Assembly (NCBI GenBank): GCA_036274195.1 | Contig: DASUGD010000371.1 | Span: forward strand, 1 to 42,241 | Reading direction: 5' to 3' | Source: JAJKIV01 sp036274195 | GTDB lineage: Bacteria; Gemmatimonadota; Gemmatimonadetes; Gemmatimonadales; Gemmatimonadaceae | DNA length: 42,241 nt | The notes under the pieces: generated by a model | Databases searched by the model: none | What the model was told of the DNA's origin: nothing | Seen by the model: the letters and a program-made list of their open reading frames with translations, nothing else | Shown: positions 1 through 10,694 of the stretch, one piece after another | Layout: every line of letters begins with the position of its first letter | Numbering within the stretch: the stretch's first letter is position 1 | Made by a program: the position numbers and the translations under genes

Positions 1-24
1 GGCGCAATCCGACATTCAAACGAA

Positions 25-243
25 GGGGAAACGGAAGCGGCCGGAAACGACCGATCGGGCGGATTGCTCCGAGGCCGGGACGACTCCACCCGCAATGAGC
101 GGTTTAGCGAGAACAATCTCGGGTGGCATGAGATGAGCGCCCCGAGGCCGTTCCCAAAGGAATCACGGCTTGTTGAGCATGGAGCTCTCCGCTACGCGGG
201 GCGATCCGCCAGATCCATTGTTTCCGGCCGCTTCCGTTCCCCC
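25..243. repeat. Imperfect 46-bp inverted repeat flanking a 127-bp core
   Basis: Positions 25-70 and the reverse complement of 198-243 align over 46 bases with 7 mismatches. They share an exact 19-bp core, AACGGAAGCGGCCGGAAAC. The loop between them contains a second pair, CCACCCG near 87-93 and CGGGTGG near 120-126. No convincing gene lies in 1-313. This is the region downstream of the NAD synthetase gene, so the structure could be a large termination hairpin, a structured RNA or a miniature non-autonomous mobile element. Which of these is not decidable from one copy. Confidence 0.6.
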
Positions 244-313
244 TTTTTCCTGAGTATGGCCCGGGGTCGTAGCCGGTCCAAGTGGCTACCCATCGTCCCG
301 GTGGAACTGCCCG

Positions 314-2218
314 CTAGTAGTCGACCGGACGCAAGTACGACTCGCCGATCGCGGTGGCGCTGAGCATCGCGACCGTCGGAAGGCGCCGCTTCCAGTGCGT
401 ACTTTCGAGGCGGCGGCGCACCAGTGCCACCTCGGCGTCGTTGAACCCCCGATCGGCAAGCTCGCGCGGCGTGTACCCGGAGAGCAGCCAGTTCAGGATC
501 TGATCCGCCTTCCCGTAGCTGATCCCGAAGTCCCCCTCGTCGGTCTGTCCGCTGATGAGGTCGGCCGATGCGGGCTTGGTGACGATCGCTTCGGGAACAC
601 CGAGGTGGCGCGCGAGCGCCCACACCTGCGTCTTGAACAGGTCGCCTAACGGATTGATGGGCGGCGAATCGTCGGCGTGCCAGGTGAAATAGCCGAACAG
701 GCGCTCCGTCTTGTTGCCGGTGCCAAGTGGGAGCGCATGATAGCGGGACGAGAGGTCGAACAGCGCGATCATTCGGACACGCGCCATGACGTTTCCGCGG
801 CGCGCCGGATCCGCATCGGGCTCCGTCGCCAGGTAGCCGTCCACGGCACCGGTGATGTCGATCGTCCGGGCATCGACGCCGAGGGCGTCGATGACCAGCT
901 GCGCGTGCTCGAGACTCGACGGATTGGACGTCCGATAGGGCAGCCGCACGGCCACCACGTTGGCCGGCCCGAGCGCTCGCGCGGCCAGATACGTCGTCAC
1001 GGCGGAGTCCACGCCGCCTGACAGGCCAACGACGGCGCGCTCGAAGCCTCGACGCCGCATCTCGTCGCGAATGAACGCGACCAGCCACTGCTCGACGAGC
1101 GACGGGTCGATGTCGAGCGGCGGCGGTGCTCCTCGCGCCGCCTCCCCGCCATGAACGATGCACAGGTCGACCGCCGGGCCACGTGCGTTCCGGTCGCCCG
1201 CCACGCCGGGTGACGACTGTGGCGAGGCTGGCGCGGAGTCAGGTGTACCGGCGTCCGCGGCGTTTCGGACACTCCTGTCGCTCGACGGAACCCCATCCCA
1301 CTCGACCGGAGGCCTAACGTGGTCGCGATCGACCGCGTCCAGCAGGTCTCGCAGATGCGGCAGGGCGGTGCGCAGATCCGCGAGAAGCGGCACGTCGGCA
1401 CGGGCCCGGGCGAGATCGCCTAGATCGATCGACGCGACCAGCATTGCCTCGTCCCACACGGGTGCCCGACCCCGGAGGTCGCCGCGCGGGCCCATCAGCA
1501 TCGACGCGCCGGGGAACATCTTGCCACCCTCGCTCCCGACCAGGTTCGAGAACGTCACGAATACGCCATGCTCTTCGGCGATGTCGCGAACGAGCCGCTC
1601 CCATCGGGCGACCGATGCGGGTCCGGTAATGGCGTCGTCACGCGGCCAGGCGCCGCGAGCGGGCGCGGCGGAGGAGAGGAAGATCAACTGCGCGTCGTCC
1701 AGCGCCGTCACAGTGCCCGAGAGACTGTGCCACGCATCTTCACAGACGAGGATCGCGGCGCGGCCCCACGGTGTATCGAACGCTCGCATCTCGTGGCCGC
1801 GCTCGACGAAGCGCTCTTCGTCGAAGAGCCCATACGTCGGAAGGAAATTCTTTCGGTGAACGTGAAGAATCTCGGGCTCCCCACTGCCGAGTCGAACGTA
1901 TGCGGCGCTGTTGTAGAGCGTGTCTCGCCACTTCTCGTAGAACCCGAGAACGACGTCAACGGGAAGTGGCTCTTGCAACGCGCTGCGATACGCCGCGTCG
2001 AGGTCACGTGCGAGCTCGCCCGCCGTCACCGCCAGGTCTCGCACCCCCCCCTCGACGAAGTATCCCGTCGCCGCAGTCTCGGGGAATTGCACCACGCCAG
2101 GCCTGGGCGTGAGGGTGGCGGCGCGCGCGAGGAGGGCGCCCAGGCGCGCAATGTTGGAAGCGTAGTCGCCTTTCCGCGGTCGGAACTGGACGATCGCCAG
2201 GTCGAGCGTCGATGCCAT
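314..2218 (-). CDS. nadE: Glutamine-dependent NAD+ synthetase
   Basis: Amidates nicotinic acid adenine dinucleotide to NAD+ in the cytoplasm, using ammonia released from glutamine. The N-terminal half is a nitrilase-fold glutaminase with the expected triad: Glu in FPETAATG (about residue 47), Lys in HRKNFLP (about 123) and Cys in LVCEDAW (about 159). The C-terminal half is the ATP-pyrophosphatase synthetase with its P-loop SGGVDS (about 397-402), then GTGNKTERLFGY and SGQTDEGDFGISY. The length of 634 residues fits the two-domain form. I start at the ATG giving MASTLDLAIVQF, where family similarity begins; ATGs at 2239 and 2230 are also in frame and no ribosome-binding site decides between them. 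A low-similarity linker of about 60 residues joins the two domains. The gene is divergent from the penicillin-binding protein. Confidence 0.95.
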   Translation of the reverse strand: MASTLDLAIVQFRPRKGDYASNIARLGALLARAATLTPRPGVVQFPETAATGYFVEGGVRDLAVTAGELARDLDAAYRSALQEPLPVDVVLGFYEKWRDTLYNSAAYVRLGSGEPEILHVHRKNFLPTYGLFDEERFVERGHEMRAFDTPWGRAAILVCEDAWHSLSGTVTALDDAQLIFLSSAAPARGAWPRDDAITGPASVARWERLVRDIAEEHGVFVTFSNLVGSEGGKMFPGASMLMGPRGDLRGRAPVWDEAMLVASIDLGDLARARADVPLLADLRTALPHLRDLLDAVDRDHVRPPVEWDGVPSSDRSVRNAADAGTPDSAPASPQSSPGVAGDRNARGPAVDLCIVHGGEAARGAPPPLDIDPSLVEQWLVAFIRDEMRRRGFERAVVGLSGGVDSAVTTYLAARALGPANVVAVRLPYRTSNPSSLEHAQLVIDALGVDARTIDITGAVDGYLATEPDADPARRGNVMARVRMIALFDLSSRYHALPLGTGNKTERLFGYFTWHADDSPPINPLGDLFKTQVWALARHLGVPEAIVTKPASADLISGQTDEGDFGISYGKADQILNWLLSGYTPRELADRGFNDAEVALVRRRLESTHWKRRLPTVAMLSATAIGESYLRPVDY

Positions 2219-2329
2219 GCTGAAAGTTGCCATGGTCATGCAGGCATCGGAATGCCAGACGCGTGATCGCTGTCACAGTGCGCGGAGCAGCTGCGATCGC
2301 GGTCCGGGTACGTTCGAGGTAGTCAGGTG

Positions 2330-2335
2330 TATGTT
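2330..2335 (+). promoter_or_regulatory. Candidate -10 element, leaderless start of PBP gene
   Basis: TATGTT ends exactly 7 nt before the ATG at 2343, where transcription would be expected to begin. No good Shine-Dalgarno precedes 2343. The same hexamer contains the alternative ATG at 2331, which does have a GAGGT 10 nt upstream, so the two start models compete. Confidence 0.4.
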
Positions 2336-2342
2336 ACGCGCT

Positions 2343-4364
2343 ATGGCTGTCCCGCGATTGTTCTCGTGCCTCTCGGTGGTCGTTGCGACCGCTGTCTCGA
2401 CCGCGGCGCGTCTTCCGGCGCAGGAGCGACAGTCGAACGAGGCGTGGCGGATCGTCGTGCCGCCTCAGTCGTCGCTCGTGTTTGCTCGGGACGGGTCGTT
2501 GATTGGTGAGATCGGAAAGGAGAAGCGCACGCTCGTTTCGATCAGGACGCTGCCCCGCTACGTGGGACAGGCGTTCGTGGCCGTGGAAGATCAGCGTTTC
2601 TACCAGCATGACGGCGTGGACGTGGTCGGGATTGCCGGCGCGCTCAAGGATGCCGTGCGCGGTGACCCACGCGGTGCGAGCACGATCACGCAGCAGCTCG
2701 TCGGGAACATGCACCCCGACCTGGTCGACCGGCGGGACAAGAGCCCGATGCGCAAGCTTCGCGAGCAGTCCGCGGCGCGCGAGATGGAGAAGCACTATAA
2801 CAAGGAGCAGATTCTCGAGGCTTACCTGAACCAGATCAGTTTCGGGCACGGCTGGTACGGTATCGAGGCGGCATCGAGGCACTACTTCGGGAAGGGGGCG
2901 GCCCAACTGACTCTTGCCGAGGCGGCAACGCTCGCGTCGATGCCGAAGGGCCCGGCGATCTACGATCCCATCAAGGCGCCGGAGCGCGTCACGGAGCGCC
3001 GGAACGTCGTGCTGACGCTCATGGCCCAGCAGAAGTATGTGACGCCCGCGCAGGCGGAAGCGGCGAAGCGTGTGTCCCTCAAGACCGTACCTAACGCGGG
3101 CTTCTCGGTGGAGGCACCGTATTTCCTGGACGTCGTGCGCATCCAGGCCGAACGCGCGGGCGTGCCCGTGTCCACGGGTGGGTACCGGGTCTACACGAGC
3201 CTCGATCCGTTATTGCAGCGCGCCGCGAACGAGGCGCTCGTTGCCGGGATCGAGGACGTCGAAGCGCTTCCGGGCTACCGCCACACCAAGTTCGCCACTC
3301 GTCCGAAGGGAAGCACGGACTACCTGCAGGGCGCGGTGGTCGCCATGGATCCCACGAGTGGCGACGTGAGGGCGCTGGTCGGCGGCCGCGACTATCGAGA
3401 ATCGTCGTTCGATCGCGTGATCGACGGGATGCGGCAGCCCGGGTCGGCGTTCAAGCCGATCGTGTACGCCGCGGCGATTGCCGACAGCCTGACCGCGAGC
3501 ACCATCATACCCGACACGGCCATAGCCATTCCGCTGGACCGTGGCCGCGTGTATCGCCCGGACAACTCGGACAATCAGTTCCTCGGGCCGATCACCATCC
3601 GGGAGGCGCTGACGAAATCCAGGAACGTCGTGGCGGTGCAGCTCGCCGAGCAGGTGGGAATGGACACGATCGTGCATCTGGCGCGACGATTCGGGATCGA
3701 TGCGCCGGTCGCACCCTATCCCGCGAGCGCCATCGGGGCGTCCGCACTGCAGCCGCTGGATCTGGTTGGCGCGTACACCGTGTTCGCGAACCTCGGAGCG
3801 CACGTGGACCCGCGCTTCGTCTACCGAATCGAGGACCGGGCAGGGAACGCCGTCTTCACGAACCCTGCCGCACCACCGCGAGCCGTGATCGATCCCAAGG
3901 TCGCGTTCATCGTTCGCGACATGATGCGCGAGGTGGTCGAACGCGGCACCGCCACGTCGGTGCGACGCTACCTGCCCGCAACCATTCCGGTTGCCGGGAA
4001 GACCGGCACGACGAACGACAACAGCGACGTGTGGTTCGTCGGCATGACGCCCGAGCTGGTGGCCGGCGTCTGGCTGGGATTCGACAAACCGAAGACGATC
4101 ACTGCCGGCGCCGCGGGAGGGACGCTCGCCGCACCGATCTTCGGCAAGATGATGGCCGAGTACTACGCCGCTCGGGGCTCGGCGCAGTGGACGGCGCCGC
4201 AAGGGCTCATTGTCGCACAGCTCGACCGCGTCAGCGGCCAGCTCGCGGACTCCACGACGCCCCCGGATCGCCGGTACACGGAGTATTTCTTGGAGGGAAC
4301 GGAGCCGCTCCCGCTTCGCGTGAACGGCTGGCTGCTGTTCAAGAACGGGCCGATCGTGTTCTGA
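2343..4364 (+). CDS. Class A penicillin-binding protein (PBP1a-like)
   Basis: Bifunctional peptidoglycan synthase, anchored in the inner membrane by an N-terminal hydrophobic segment and acting in the periplasm. The GT51 glycosyltransferase domain shows EDQRFYQHDG with its catalytic Glu (about residue 82), GASTITQQLVGNMHP, and the region around YLNQISFGHGWYGIEAA. The transpeptidase domain shows SAFK with the nucleophile Ser (about 368), SRN (about 427) and KTGTT (about 553), so all key residues are present. The 673-residue length is at the short end for the family, and there is no added C-terminal domain. Translation could also begin at ATG 2331 with a GAGGT upstream. It is transcribed alone, divergent from nadE and convergent with the ABC permease 39 bp away. 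Confidence 0.95.
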   Translation: MAVPRLFSCLSVVVATAVSTAARLPAQERQSNEAWRIVVPPQSSLVFARDGSLIGEIGKEKRTLVSIRTLPRYVGQAFVAVEDQRFYQHDGVDVVGIAGALKDAVRGDPRGASTITQQLVGNMHPDLVDRRDKSPMRKLREQSAAREMEKHYNKEQILEAYLNQISFGHGWYGIEAASRHYFGKGAAQLTLAEAATLASMPKGPAIYDPIKAPERVTERRNVVLTLMAQQKYVTPAQAEAAKRVSLKTVPNAGFSVEAPYFLDVVRIQAERAGVPVSTGGYRVYTSLDPLLQRAANEALVAGIEDVEALPGYRHTKFATRPKGSTDYLQGAVVAMDPTSGDVRALVGGRDYRESSFDRVIDGMRQPGSAFKPIVYAAAIADSLTASTIIPDTAIAIPLDRGRVYRPDNSDNQFLGPITIREALTKSRNVVAVQLAEQVGMDTIVHLARRFGIDAPVAPYPASAIGASALQPLDLVGAYTVFANLGAHVDPRFVYRIEDRAGNAVFTNPAAPPRAVIDPKVAFIVRDMMREVVERGTATSVRRYLPATIPVAGKTGTTNDNSDVWFVGMTPELVAGVWLGFDKPKTITAGAAGGTLAAPIFGKMMAEYYAARGSAQWTAPQGLIVAQLDRVSGQLADSTTPPDRRYTEYFLEGTEPLPLRVNGWLLFKNGPIVF

Positions 4365-4371
4365 GGTGACG

Positions 4372-4398
4372 CACCCCTAACGAGTGAACGCCGGGGTG
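4372..4398. terminator. Weak hairpin between convergent genes
   Basis: CACCCC at 4372-4377 can pair with GGGGTG at 4393-4398. A competing pair, CGAGTGA 4381-4387 and TCACTCG 4404-4410, overlaps it and the permease stop codon. There is no T-tract, so intrinsic termination is uncertain. Confidence 0.3.
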
Positions 4399-4403
4399 GC
4401 GAG

Positions 4404-5651
4404 TCACTCGTGGCGGATCGCGTCGATCGGACTCAAGCGCGCTGCTCGCCGCGCCGGGTACGTTCCGAACGTGAGGCCGACGATGATCGCGGAGCACGCG
4501 GCGGACAGCACGGTCGACCACGAGAACGTCGCGTCGAGGTAAATGGCCTGCGCCTGTGCCCGAATTCCGGCCACGATCGCGAACGCTCCGGAAAGCCCGA
4601 GGGCCACGCCGAGGAGACTCCCCGCGCCCGAGATCGCCACCGACTCGGCCAGGAACTGCAGCAGGATGTCGCGGCGCCGCGCGCCTAACGCCTTTCGCAC
4701 GCCGATCTCGCGTGTGCGCTCGGTGACCGAGGCCAGCAGGACGTTCATGATGCCGATGCCGCCAACGAGCAGCGAGATGCCCGTGAGCGCCCCCATGAAC
4801 AGTTTGAAGACGAAGATGCCGTCGGTCGCCTGAGCCAACCGCTGGGAAGAAGTCTGCACCTGAATGCGGCCTTCCCAGCGTCCGAACCGTTGCGCCACCC
4901 AATCCTCGACGAGGCCCTTCGTGAGCTCCACCTCCTCGAGGCGCCGTGCCTTCACGAGGAGCGTGGGGGTTCGAGGCGCCGTCGTCGCGGGCAGTACCGT
5001 GCTCGCGGCCTCGAACGGCACGTAGAGGTTCAGGGCGAATTCTCCCTTGTACGGCGCCAGGATTCCTATGACCTCACGCGGATTGCCATTGACTCGCACG
5101 GTGCGCCCAAGCATCGACGAGGGCGATCGACCCGCCGCCAGCTCCTGCGCGAGCTTGTTGGAGAGCACGACCACCGGGGCGTTTCGCGAAGCTTCGATCG
5201 GAGAGAAGTATCGGCCGTCAGTGAACTGGAGGCGCATGAACTGGTCGGCATCCGCGAGCGTGGCAGTGACTCCGGTCGACCGACGTTTCCCCGTCTGCGG
5301 GGATTCCACGGTTGCGCGGCCTGCGAGCGAGAGCGACACGCCGCTCGCGCGGTCGATCTCATCGCGAGCAGCGGTCGCGTCAGCGAGCGTGAACACGGGA
5401 TAGTCGCGCACCGGAAGCGTCTGCCCATCCACCGTCTCCGTCGTCTTCGACGTGACGCTCACGGTCTGCACATCGGTGGTCCGCTCGACCTCCGCCCGGG
5501 CCATCCGCTCCATTCCGTCACCCAGCGAAAGCACGGCGACGAGGGACGCGACGCCGATGATGACTCCCAATGTCGAAAGCGCCGTTCTCAACGGGTTCAC
5601 CCGAAGCGCGTCCATGCCAACGCGCGAAGCGGCGACAAGCGAAAAACGCAT
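4404..5651 (-). CDS. MacB/FtsX-type ABC transporter permease
   Basis: Inner-membrane permease of the MacB type, a family that exports peptides, macrolides or lipids or transmits mechanical signals to the periplasm. The topology is typical: one transmembrane helix near residues 20-45 (NPLRTALSTLGVIIGVASL), a periplasmic MacB_PCD-like domain (about 50-275), then three helices at roughly 285-305, 330-355 and 372-395. Between helices 2 and 3 lies the conserved cytoplasmic stretch RTREIGVRKALGARRRDILLQ, which contacts the ATPase. Its 415 residues match the family. No ATP-binding subunit or periplasmic adaptor gene is adjacent, so the partner must be encoded elsewhere. A strong hairpin separates it from lon upstream, suggesting its own transcription. 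The substrate cannot be inferred. Confidence 0.92.
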   Translation of the reverse strand: MRFSLVAASRVGMDALRVNPLRTALSTLGVIIGVASLVAVLSLGDGMERMARAEVERTTDVQTVSVTSKTTETVDGQTLPVRDYPVFTLADATAARDEIDRASGVSLSLAGRATVESPQTGKRRSTGVTATLADADQFMRLQFTDGRYFSPIEASRNAPVVVLSNKLAQELAAGRSPSSMLGRTVRVNGNPREVIGILAPYKGEFALNLYVPFEAASTVLPATTAPRTPTLLVKARRLEEVELTKGLVEDWVAQRFGRWEGRIQVQTSSQRLAQATDGIFVFKLFMGALTGISLLVGGIGIMNVLLASVTERTREIGVRKALGARRRDILLQFLAESVAISGAGSLLGVALGLSGAFAIVAGIRAQAQAIYLDATFSWSTVLSAACSAIIVGLTFGTYPARRAARLSPIDAIRHE

Positions 5652-5685
5652 CGAACTACCGGTAATGGGTTAGGAACCAACAGAA

Positions 5686-5717
5686 ACCGCGCTGGCTCAC
5701 GTACGAGCCAGCGCGGT
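5686..5717 (-). terminator. Perfect 13-bp hairpin terminator after lon
   Basis: ACCGCGCTGGCTC at 5686-5698 is exactly repeated in inverse orientation at 5705-5717, with a 6-nt loop. Read on the minus strand it follows the lon stop codon by about 45 nt and is trailed by the T-rich stretch TTTCTGTTGGTT. It therefore probably ends the lon transcript before the ABC permease gene. Confidence 0.75.
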
Positions 5718-5762
5718 CGAGTGTTGCAGGTTCGGCTGCGGGATGTCAACCAACCCCGCGGC

Positions 5763-8330
<2,568 letters not shown>

Positions 8331-8696
8331 TCTGAGTACCTATGCTGAGAGAGCGTTCCCGCGTCCGGCGGGCCGGGTGTGACCGCGCACACTCCATTCC
8401 ACGGCAGTCGGTGAACCATTGCCCGCCGTGGAACCCGCTGCGACCTGGTTCGTGCAGCGGCATTGCGGCGCCTTAGTGCATGGATCGGGCACGTGAGTTA
8501 CGCCAACCTGGCGGGGATTGCAACTTTCCGCGGCCGCTATGTCGTAGGGGTGGTCGCAAAAGGCAGTGAGACATCGCCGTCCTGCAGCCGTCATGGTGAT
8601 GCATCTCAAGTCAGCGCGCCACCTTACTCGTCTTTTCAGATGTCCGTCGCGGTGCTACACTACTCCACTCGCCCCTCCCACCAACGGATAATCTCG
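8331..8696. other. Divergent regulatory region between lon and kinase genes
   Basis: No gene is supported here. TTCCACGGC at 8397-8405 and GCCGTGGAA at 8425-8433 form a perfect 9-bp inverted repeat with a 19-nt spacer, 67-103 bases upstream of the lon start. It is a possible operator or leader hairpin. No CIRCE- or HAIR-like heat-shock operator is visible. In-frame coding potential upstream of 8697 has no similarity to kinases and is treated as untranslated. Confidence 0.5.
8633..8661 (+). promoter_or_regulatory. Candidate extended -10 promoter for kinase operon
   Basis: TG-C-TACACT at 8653-8661 reads as an extended -10 element, with TTTTCA at 8633-8638 a 17-bp spacer upstream. Transcription from about 8668 would place the GTG start at 8697 after a short leader. 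A second -10-like GATAAT lies at 8687-8692, very close to that start. Confidence 0.45.
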
Positions 8697-10652
8697 GTGC
8701 CGGATCCCGTCGTCTCGTCCTCGGACGCTGAGCTGCGCGCGCACGTCGAGCGCGTGCTCAGCGCCAACTATGAGCTCGACCGTGAGATCGGCCGAGGGGG
8801 GATGGGAATCGTCTACAAAGCAAAGGACCGCCGACTGAAGCGACCCGTCGCGGTGAAGTTGCTCCCCCCAGAGCTCGCGTTTCGCAGCGAGATTCGATCG
8901 CGGTTCCTGAAAGAGGCCGAGACCGCCGCCCAGCTCAGTCATCCCAACATCGTTCCCATCTACAGCGTCGACGAGCGTGACGGACTTGTGTACTTCGTCA
9001 TGGCGTTCGTCGACGGCGAGAACCTCGCCGCGCGCCTTCATTCGCAGGGCCGCCTGGACGCCACGGAATCACGACGCATTCTCAAAGAGGTCGCCGAGGC
9101 GTTGGCATACGCCCACGAGCGAGGTGTCGTACACCGCGACATCAAGCCCGACAACATCCTGCTCTGTGCCGATGACGACGGCCGCGTCATGGTCACCGAC
9201 TTCGGCATCGCACGAGCGGTGAGCGAGGGGTCGGACTCCCGACTCACTGCCACGGGGATGGCGATCGGCACGCCGGCGTACATGTCTCCCGAGCAGTCAA
9301 TGGGCGAGCGAGACATCGATGGCCGTTCGGACCTCTACGCGCTGGGTGTCGTCGGCTACCAGATGCTCGCGGGGGAGCTGCCGTTCAACGCGCCAAGCAC
9401 GCCGGCGCTGCTCGTCAAGCAGATCAGCGAGCGCCCCACGCCGATCGACGTCCATCGCCCCGACGCACCGCCCGATCTCGCTCGCGCCGTGATGATGCTG
9501 CTCGAGAAAGATCCGGCGAACCGGTTTCCGAGCGCGGACGCGCTCGTGACGGCGCTCGATACGGGCGACGTGCCGGAGCTCCCGTCGTCGAGCATGACGC
9601 AGGAGCCGAACCGGCTCGCGGGCATCCCGACGCAGTCGCGTGACTCCTGGTCCGTGTCCGACCAGATGGGCTCGGACGTCACGCCGGAAGAAATGGCCCG
9701 GTGGCGTGACGAGAAAGTCGTCGCCTTCCGAAAGAAGCTCGCCCCCTTCTTCGCCGTGAGCGCGGTCATCACCGTGCTCGCGATCTTCGGCGTCCTCAAC
9801 GCCATGGGCGTGGTCGGGATCTGGAGCGTGTACCTGGCCTACCAGTATGCCAAGCTCTGGACCGACGGGTTCGACTGGCACGACGTCTTCAAGCAGCCCA
9901 AGGATCGGCTGTTCTTCGACGTCGTGGCAGAATCGATCGACGATTTCCGGGCGCTATTCGACAAGAAGAAGCGCGCCGAGGTTCTCGAGCGCGACCGCCT
10001 GCGAGCGCGCAGGTCCAATCGACGCCTATTCGGCGACAACTCGGCGCGGCCGCTGCCCACGTCGCAGATTCCTGCCGCCAATCTCGCTCGCGTTTCTCCG
10101 ACATACTCCGCGAAGGTTCGTGACGCGGCGCGACACCGCGACGACATCCTGCGGCTGATCGAGACACTCCCGAAGCGAGAGCGTGAGCAGGTGGAGGAGG
10201 TGCCGGCGACGGCTGACGCGCTTTACCGCCGCATCGAGCTCCTGGCGGGAGATCTGACCGAGCTCGATCGCGGGTTCGCGTCCGATGACGGCGACAAGGT
10301 CGAGCGCGAGATCGAGCAACTCGAGGCGGCGGCCAACCCCCTGGACGGTCGAAGCGAAGAGCGAATCCGCCGGCTCTCGGTTCTGAGGCGCAAGTTGATT
10401 TCTCTCCGCGACCTCAAGAAGCGTCGCGAGAGTCAGAGCGCGCGGTTCGAGAACTGCGTCCTCGCGCTCGAGAACATGCGGTACGACGTCCTGAAGCTGA
10501 AGACCGGTGGGCAGAGCTTCCAGCAGGTCACACAGCTTGCTGAACGCGCGATGGTCCTGGCGCAGGAGGTCGACAACGCGGTCTACGTCGCCGAGGAGAT
10601 GCGCAAGCTCGGGGTTCGCGACTCGGGAGTTGCGAATCGGCGGACGTCGTGA
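8697..10652 (+). CDS. Membrane Ser/Thr protein kinase with 2TM segment (first copy)
   Basis: Hanks-type kinase phosphorylating Ser/Thr on unknown partners. The kinase domain (about residues 24-285) has the glycine loop GRGGMGIVYK, the ATP-anchoring Lys in VAVKLL, HRDIKPDNIL (about 146), DFGIA and GTPAYMSPEQ, so it should be active. Two hydrophobic helices follow at about 347-385, in a 2TM-like domain ending YLAYQYAKLW. A charged, heptad-rich C-terminal region (about 455-648) looks coiled-coil. No PASTA or other extracellular sensor domain is present. I chose GTG 8697 because sequence before it does not look like protein and contains promoter-like sites; an ATG at 8640 is the main alternative. 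The same architecture recurs in the next gene 42 bp downstream, so the two form an operon and probably a duplication. Confidence 0.93.
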   Translation: MPDPVVSSSDAELRAHVERVLSANYELDREIGRGGMGIVYKAKDRRLKRPVAVKLLPPELAFRSEIRSRFLKEAETAAQLSHPNIVPIYSVDERDGLVYFVMAFVDGENLAARLHSQGRLDATESRRILKEVAEALAYAHERGVVHRDIKPDNILLCADDDGRVMVTDFGIARAVSEGSDSRLTATGMAIGTPAYMSPEQSMGERDIDGRSDLYALGVVGYQMLAGELPFNAPSTPALLVKQISERPTPIDVHRPDAPPDLARAVMMLLEKDPANRFPSADALVTALDTGDVPELPSSSMTQEPNRLAGIPTQSRDSWSVSDQMGSDVTPEEMARWRDEKVVAFRKKLAPFFAVSAVITVLAIFGVLNAMGVVGIWSVYLAYQYAKLWTDGFDWHDVFKQPKDRLFFDVVAESIDDFRALFDKKKRAEVLERDRLRARRSNRRLFGDNSARPLPTSQIPAANLARVSPTYSAKVRDAARHRDDILRLIETLPKREREQVEEVPATADALYRRIELLAGDLTELDRGFASDDGDKVEREIEQLEAAANPLDGRSEERIRRLSVLRRKLISLRDLKKRRESQSARFENCVLALENMRYDVLKLKTGGQSFQQVTQLAERAMVLAQEVDNAVYVAEEMRKLGVRDSGVANRRTS

Positions 10653-10694
10653 GGCCGCCGCCAACGCGATCGACTGGGCCGTCGGGTAGATAAA

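Noticed and set aside
64..363. 99-residue plus-strand frame at the window start
   Set aside because: It runs through the inverted repeat and the antisense of the nadE 3' end, with no protein-like pattern.
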